A DNA stretch of 8,061 nucleotides from Selenomonadaceae bacterium. Lineage in GTDB: Bacteria > Bacillota > Negativicutes > Selenomonadales > Selenomonadaceae. Where the stretch lies: NCBI GenBank assembly GCA_017529085.1, contig JAFXOC010000616.1:1-8061 (forward strand). Direction: 5' to 3'. Every line of letters starts with the position of its first letter. Position 1 is the first letter of the stretch. The notes beneath the pieces are model-generated. The model was not told the DNA's origin, made no database searches, and saw only the letters and a program-made list of their open reading frames with translations. The position numbers were made by a program, and so were the translations under genes. This document shows positions 6,208 through 8,061 of this stretch, piece by piece.

Positions 6208-6239
6208 AAAAGCGAGGCTTCACAATCGAAGCCTCGCTT
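6205..6239 (-). terminator. Strong intrinsic terminator for the minus-strand transcript
   Basis: A perfect 12-bp stem joins 6210-6221 and 6228-6239 (AAGCGAGGCTTC with GAAGCCTCGCTT, loop of six). Read on the minus strand it runs into six T's (complement of 6206-6211). On the + strand the tail is only TTATCC, so it would serve the kinase gene, whose stop is 2 bases away, poorly. Confidence 0.88.
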
Positions 6240-6537
6240 ATCCGTGGAAAAGACCATTTGTTCCTTCTGTTCGATGACGGTGCACTTTTTCTCCATATAG
6301 CCTCGGGATATTCTACAGCCCTAACTAAGTCACGGTATGTTAGAATTTCTAAAAGGGCATTTCCGTTGCCTCGATGGAATTTTCTATCTTCACAAGGAGC
6401 ACACATCGCTCAGGCGGAATATTTCCTCCTACCCATCAATAAACATCCCGTCCTTTCCCATTTTCCGAAAAGAAGAGCCTGTTTCGGCTGACAAAAGCCC
6501 TGCGCATGAACTCTTGCCCTTTCCTCTTTTTCTTGTT
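6205..6537 (-). ncRNA. Candidate structured noncoding RNA of about 330 nt, family not recognised
   Basis: The stretch from the kinase stop to the tRNA promoter has no credible protein gene of normal size, but on the minus strand it has a complete transcription unit. This consists of an extended -10 promoter (6544-6572), an expected start near 6537, and a 12-bp terminator with six T's ending near 6205. Local stems include CCGAAA/TTTCGG (6488-6466), CGATG/CATCG (about 6407-6371) and TTAGA/TCTAA. A long-range 9-bp helix (GGAAAGGAC with GTCTTTTCC, one G-U pair) joins 6458-6450 with 6254-6246. It lacks the conserved cores of RNase P RNA, tmRNA and SRP RNA and does not resemble 6S RNA as I know it. 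An internal 23-codon ORF (6507-6436) has a plausible ribosome binding site, so a dual-function RNA is possible. Confidence 0.6.
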
Positions 6538-6543
6538 ACTCAG

Positions 6544-6572
6544 ATTATAACACATTAAAAAATTGTATGCAA
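6544..6572 (-). promoter_or_regulatory. Extended -10 promoter driving the minus-strand RNA
   Basis: On the minus strand the -10 is a consensus TATAAT (complement of 6544-6549) preceded by TGT (extended -10). A weak -35, TTGCAT (6572-6567), sits 17 bases upstream. The A/T-rich DNA beyond it could act as an UP element. Confidence 0.75.
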
Positions 6573-6605
6573 GAATTTTTTGAAAATTTTTAAAAAATTC
6601 TTGCA
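6568..6605. repeat. 38-bp near-perfect AT-rich palindrome between divergent promoters
   Basis: TGCAAGAATTTTTT (6568-6581) is the exact reverse complement of 6592-6605. The ten bases between them continue the symmetry except for one G/T pair. The left arm overlaps the -35 of the minus-strand promoter; the right arm ends 20 bases before the -35 of the tRNA promoter. It could be an operator or a symmetrical pair of UP elements. Confidence 0.8.
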
Positions 6606-6625
6606 AAATTTTTATTTTTTTGTGA

Positions 6626-6654
6626 TTGACAAAGATTAAACTTCGTTGTACAAT
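6626..6654 (+). promoter_or_regulatory. Sigma-70-type promoter of the tRNA gene
   Basis: A consensus TTGACA (6626-6631) is followed after exactly 17 bases by TACAAT (6649-6654), one mismatch from consensus. The expected start near 6661 leaves a short 5' leader before the tRNA at 6668. Confidence 0.93.
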
Positions 6655-6667
6655 GACTATTGTCTTT

Positions 6668-6743
6668 AGGGGTATCGCCAAGTTGGTAAGGCATCAGATT
6701 CTGAATCTGATATGCGTTGGTTCGAGTCCAGCTACCCCTGCCA
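6668..6743 (+). tRNA. tRNA-Gln (anticodon CTG)
   Basis: All arms fold: acceptor AGGGGTA (6668-6674) with TACCCCT (6733-6739); D arm GCC/GGC; anticodon stem TCAGA/TCTGA around the loop TTCTGAA (6699-6705), anticodon CTG at 6701-6703; T stem GTTGG/CCAGC with one G-U pair and loop TTCGAGT. The discriminator is G73 and the CCA end is encoded (6741-6743). A weak first pair and G73 are known glutamine identity features. It reads CAG codons. It is a single-gene unit with its own promoter and terminator. Confidence 0.97.
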
Positions 6744-6754
6744 TACGAAATTTC

Positions 6755-6782
6755 AGCCGCAAGCCTATCTTGCGGCTTTTTT
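6755..6782 (+). terminator. Intrinsic terminator of the tRNA gene
   Basis: A 9-bp stem, AGCCGCAAG (6755-6763) with CTTGCGGCT (6769-6777), loop CCTAT, is followed by T's to 6782. Confidence 0.93.
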
Positions 6783-6797
6783 GTTAAAATTTATACG

Positions 6798-6851
6798 ATG
6801 TTTACGCGTTGTTTCGAGGCGGGTAAACATTAAAAATGTTTTTAGAGATGC
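6798..6851 (+). repeat. Hairpin plus AAAAATG-TTTTTAGAGATGC module in the prmA leader
   Basis: An inverted repeat joins 6798-6808 and 6820-6830 (ATGTTTAC with GTAAACAT, plus further pairs; 10 of 11 positions). It is followed by AAAAATG and TTTTTAGAGATGC (6832-6851). The latter matches 3911-3932 apart from two missing bases. As there, the module comes right after a hairpin and just before a gene. The left inverted arm of the 3844-3933 element is absent here. The module touches the prmA ribosome binding site GAGG (6852-6855). Confidence 0.6.
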
Positions 6852-6860
6852 GAGGTTGCT

Positions 6861-7793
6861 ATGGATTGGATGGAAGTAAAACTAAAAGGGGCGAGAGACG
6901 CTTCGGAAGCCATGTGCGCTTTGATGTACGAAGCGGGAGCGTCGGGAGTTGAAATTGACGACCCTTTGGATATAAACAGATATATCGATTCGGGAGCTTG
7001 GGATTATACGGATTTAAAGAAGTCGGAAGATGTTTCGACTGTTGCGGTTACGGCTTATTTTCCTTTGGACGAAAGTTTTGAGAAGAAATTTGAGGGGATT
7101 GTCAAGGGATTTAACGAGCTTCAAAGCGAATTTCCGGGGAAATATTTTGAGCCCGAGCGGAAAAAAGTCGCCGACGAGGATTGGGAGAACAGTTGGAAGG
7201 ATTATTTTCATACGGAGAAAATAGGGGAAAAAATTGTAATCAGCCCGCCTTGGGAGGAGTATGAGGCAAAAGAAGGAGAAATTACGGTAAAAATAGACCC
7301 CGGCGCGGCGTTTGGCACCGGACAACATCCGACTACCGCGCTTGCAATTCGCGCTCTTGAAAAATATGTGAACGAAAACGATAGGGTGTTTGACGTGGGG
7401 ACGGGTTCGGGGGTGCTAGCTATTGCCGCCGCAAAACTTGGGTCGAACGATGTTGTCGCTATGGATTACGATAGCGTGGCTGTACGTATCGCGGGGGAAA
7501 ACGTGGCGCTTAACGCTGTTGAGGATAAAATTACGCTTGGGGTCAGCGATTGTTTCCAAAATTTTGAGGGCAGAGCCGATGTGATTGTTGCAAACATTAT
7601 CGCGGACATTGTGCTGAAACTTTTGCCTGAGGTTACGGAAAGGTTAGGGAAAAACGGTAAATTTATCGCGGGCGGCATTATAGACGAGAGATTAGACGAT
7701 GTTTTAAAGGGCGCAGAGCTTGCGGAGTTAAGGATTATTGAAGAATGTCACGATAAGGGTTGGGCGCTTCTTGTTATGGAGAAAGCTTTATGA
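6861..7793 (+). CDS. prmA: Ribosomal protein L11 methyltransferase
   Basis: 310 residues, normal for PrmA, which uses S-adenosylmethionine to methylate ribosomal protein uL11 in the cytoplasm. The N-terminal substrate-recognition part (1-100) begins WMEVKLK and contains GVEIDDP (29-35). The linker carries DEDWENSWKDYF (105-116). The catalytic domain has DPGAAFGTGQHPTT (146-159), motif I VFDVGTGSGVLAIAAAKLG (176-194), acidic D202/D204 for the cofactor, and VANIIADIVLKLLPEV (243-258). All are characteristic of PrmA. GAGG lies five bases before the ATG. The stop overlaps the next gene's start by 4 bp (ATGA), the common prmA-rsmE arrangement in Bacillota. Confidence 0.97.
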   Translation: MDWMEVKLKGARDASEAMCALMYEAGASGVEIDDPLDINRYIDSGAWDYTDLKKSEDVSTVAVTAYFPLDESFEKKFEGIVKGFNELQSEFPGKYFEPERKKVADEDWENSWKDYFHTEKIGEKIVISPPWEEYEAKEGEITVKIDPGAAFGTGQHPTTALAIRALEKYVNENDRVFDVGTGSGVLAIAAAKLGSNDVVAMDYDSVAVRIAGENVALNAVEDKITLGVSDCFQNFEGRADVIVANIIADIVLKLLPEVTERLGKNGKFIAGGIIDERLDDVLKGAELAELRIIEECHDKGWALLVMEKAL

Positions 7794-8061
7794 GACGGCT
7801 TTTTTATAAGGGGAGACTCAAAGATAATTTGGAAATTACGGGAGAAGACGCTCATCATTTAAAAAATGTATACCGCGCAAAAATTAACGACGAAATAACC
7901 GTTGTGGACGATTTTAACAACGCCGCCATAATGAGGATAACGGCTTTTAACGATAAAAGCGTCGTGTTGGATTTAGTAAAAGAAATAGAGTTGACTGGCG
8001 CGCCAAAAGTTCGGTTGACATTGGCGTTTTGCCTGTTAAAAGGTGAAAAAACGGATTTTGT
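7790..8061 (+). CDS. rsmE: 16S rRNA (uracil-1498-N3)-methyltransferase, 5' part only
   Basis: About 90 residues are present before the window ends. Translation from the overlapping ATG gives MRRLFYKGRL at the N-terminus, then ITGEDAHHLKNVYRAK (about 16-31), NDEITVVDDF and, near the cut, LTLAFCLLKGEKTDF. The GEDAHHL...R pattern of the PUA-like N-terminal domain and the LLKGEK motif starting the SPOUT methyltransferase domain are typical of RsmE, which methylates U1498 of 16S rRNA. Coupling to prmA through the ATGA overlap supports the call. The knot and cofactor site lie beyond the window. Confidence 0.9.
   Translation, partial: MRRLFYKGRLKDNLEITGEDAHHLKNVYRAKINDEITVVDDFNNAAIMRITAFNDKSVVLDLVKEIELTGAPKVRLTLAFCLLKGEKTDF

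Noticed and set aside
6191..6406. 71-codon minus-strand ORF after the kinase gene
   Set aside because: Its last third runs through the perfect terminator stem and into the kinase 3' end, its AGGAGG is too far from the ATG, and the product has no recognisable features.
6198..6491. 97-codon plus-strand ORF starting with TTG inside the kinase gene
   Set aside because: It has no ribosome binding site, reads through the hairpin, and opposes the better supported minus-strand transcription unit.
6205..6537. RNase P RNA, tmRNA or SRP RNA
   Set aside because: GGGAAAGGACGGG and GAACAGAAGG faintly recall RNase P core pieces, but the full P4 motifs are absent. There is no tRNA-like end with CCA for tmRNA and no GGAAGGAAGCAG-type SRP loop.
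1..8061. CRISPR array, prophage, insertion-sequence transposase or defence genes
   Set aside because: No regularly spaced direct repeats, transposase, integrase or phage-like genes were seen on either strand.

Overview
The window reads as chromosomal DNA of a low-to-medium-GC bacterium of the Bacillota. The order LCP protein - rsfS - S1/winged-helix CvfB-type protein, the prmA-rsmE pair, GAGG-type ribosome binding sites and a CheV protein all fit. I lean towards a Negativicutes-like lineage from the gene order alone, which is an inference. All protein genes are on the + strand.

Layout. Bases 1-178 are a leader dominated by an unusual pyrimidine mirror repeat followed by a complementary purine arm. 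Bases 179-2394 hold a tight cell-envelope/ribosome/RNA operon: an LCP-family protein, the ribosomal silencing factor RsfS, and a three-S1-domain RNA-binding protein. Bases 2395-2693 are noncoding and packed with short GC-rich hairpins. Bases 2694-3650 encode CheV (CheW plus receiver domain), closed by a strong terminator. Bases 3730-3964 hold a small inverted-repeat element with a long hairpin. Bases 3965-6207 encode an OmpR-type response regulator and its sensor kinase, overlapping by 4 bp.

Bases 6208-6660 contain no credible protein gene of normal size. They look like a minus-strand transcription unit of about 330 nt, with its own extended -10 promoter, several possible helices and a strong intrinsic terminator. 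I could not match it to a known RNA. Between it and the divergent tRNA promoter lies a nearly perfect 38-bp AT-rich palindrome. A single tRNA-Gln (CTG) gene follows with its own promoter and terminator. Bases 6861-8061 hold prmA and the start of rsmE, overlapping by 4 bp, a pair that methylates the translation machinery.

How the genes work together. The operons serve ordinary housekeeping: attachment of polymers to the cell envelope, ribosome hibernation, RNA binding, ribosome modification, chemotaxis and two-component sensing. The unexplained content lies between genes. The most interesting items are the LCP leader, whose three arms have exactly the order and polarity needed for a 20-triplet pyrimidine triple helix; the orphan minus-strand RNA candidate, whose 5' end is complementary to part of that leader; and a sequence module (AAAAATG..TTTTTAGAGATGC) placed after a hairpin and just before two unrelated genes.
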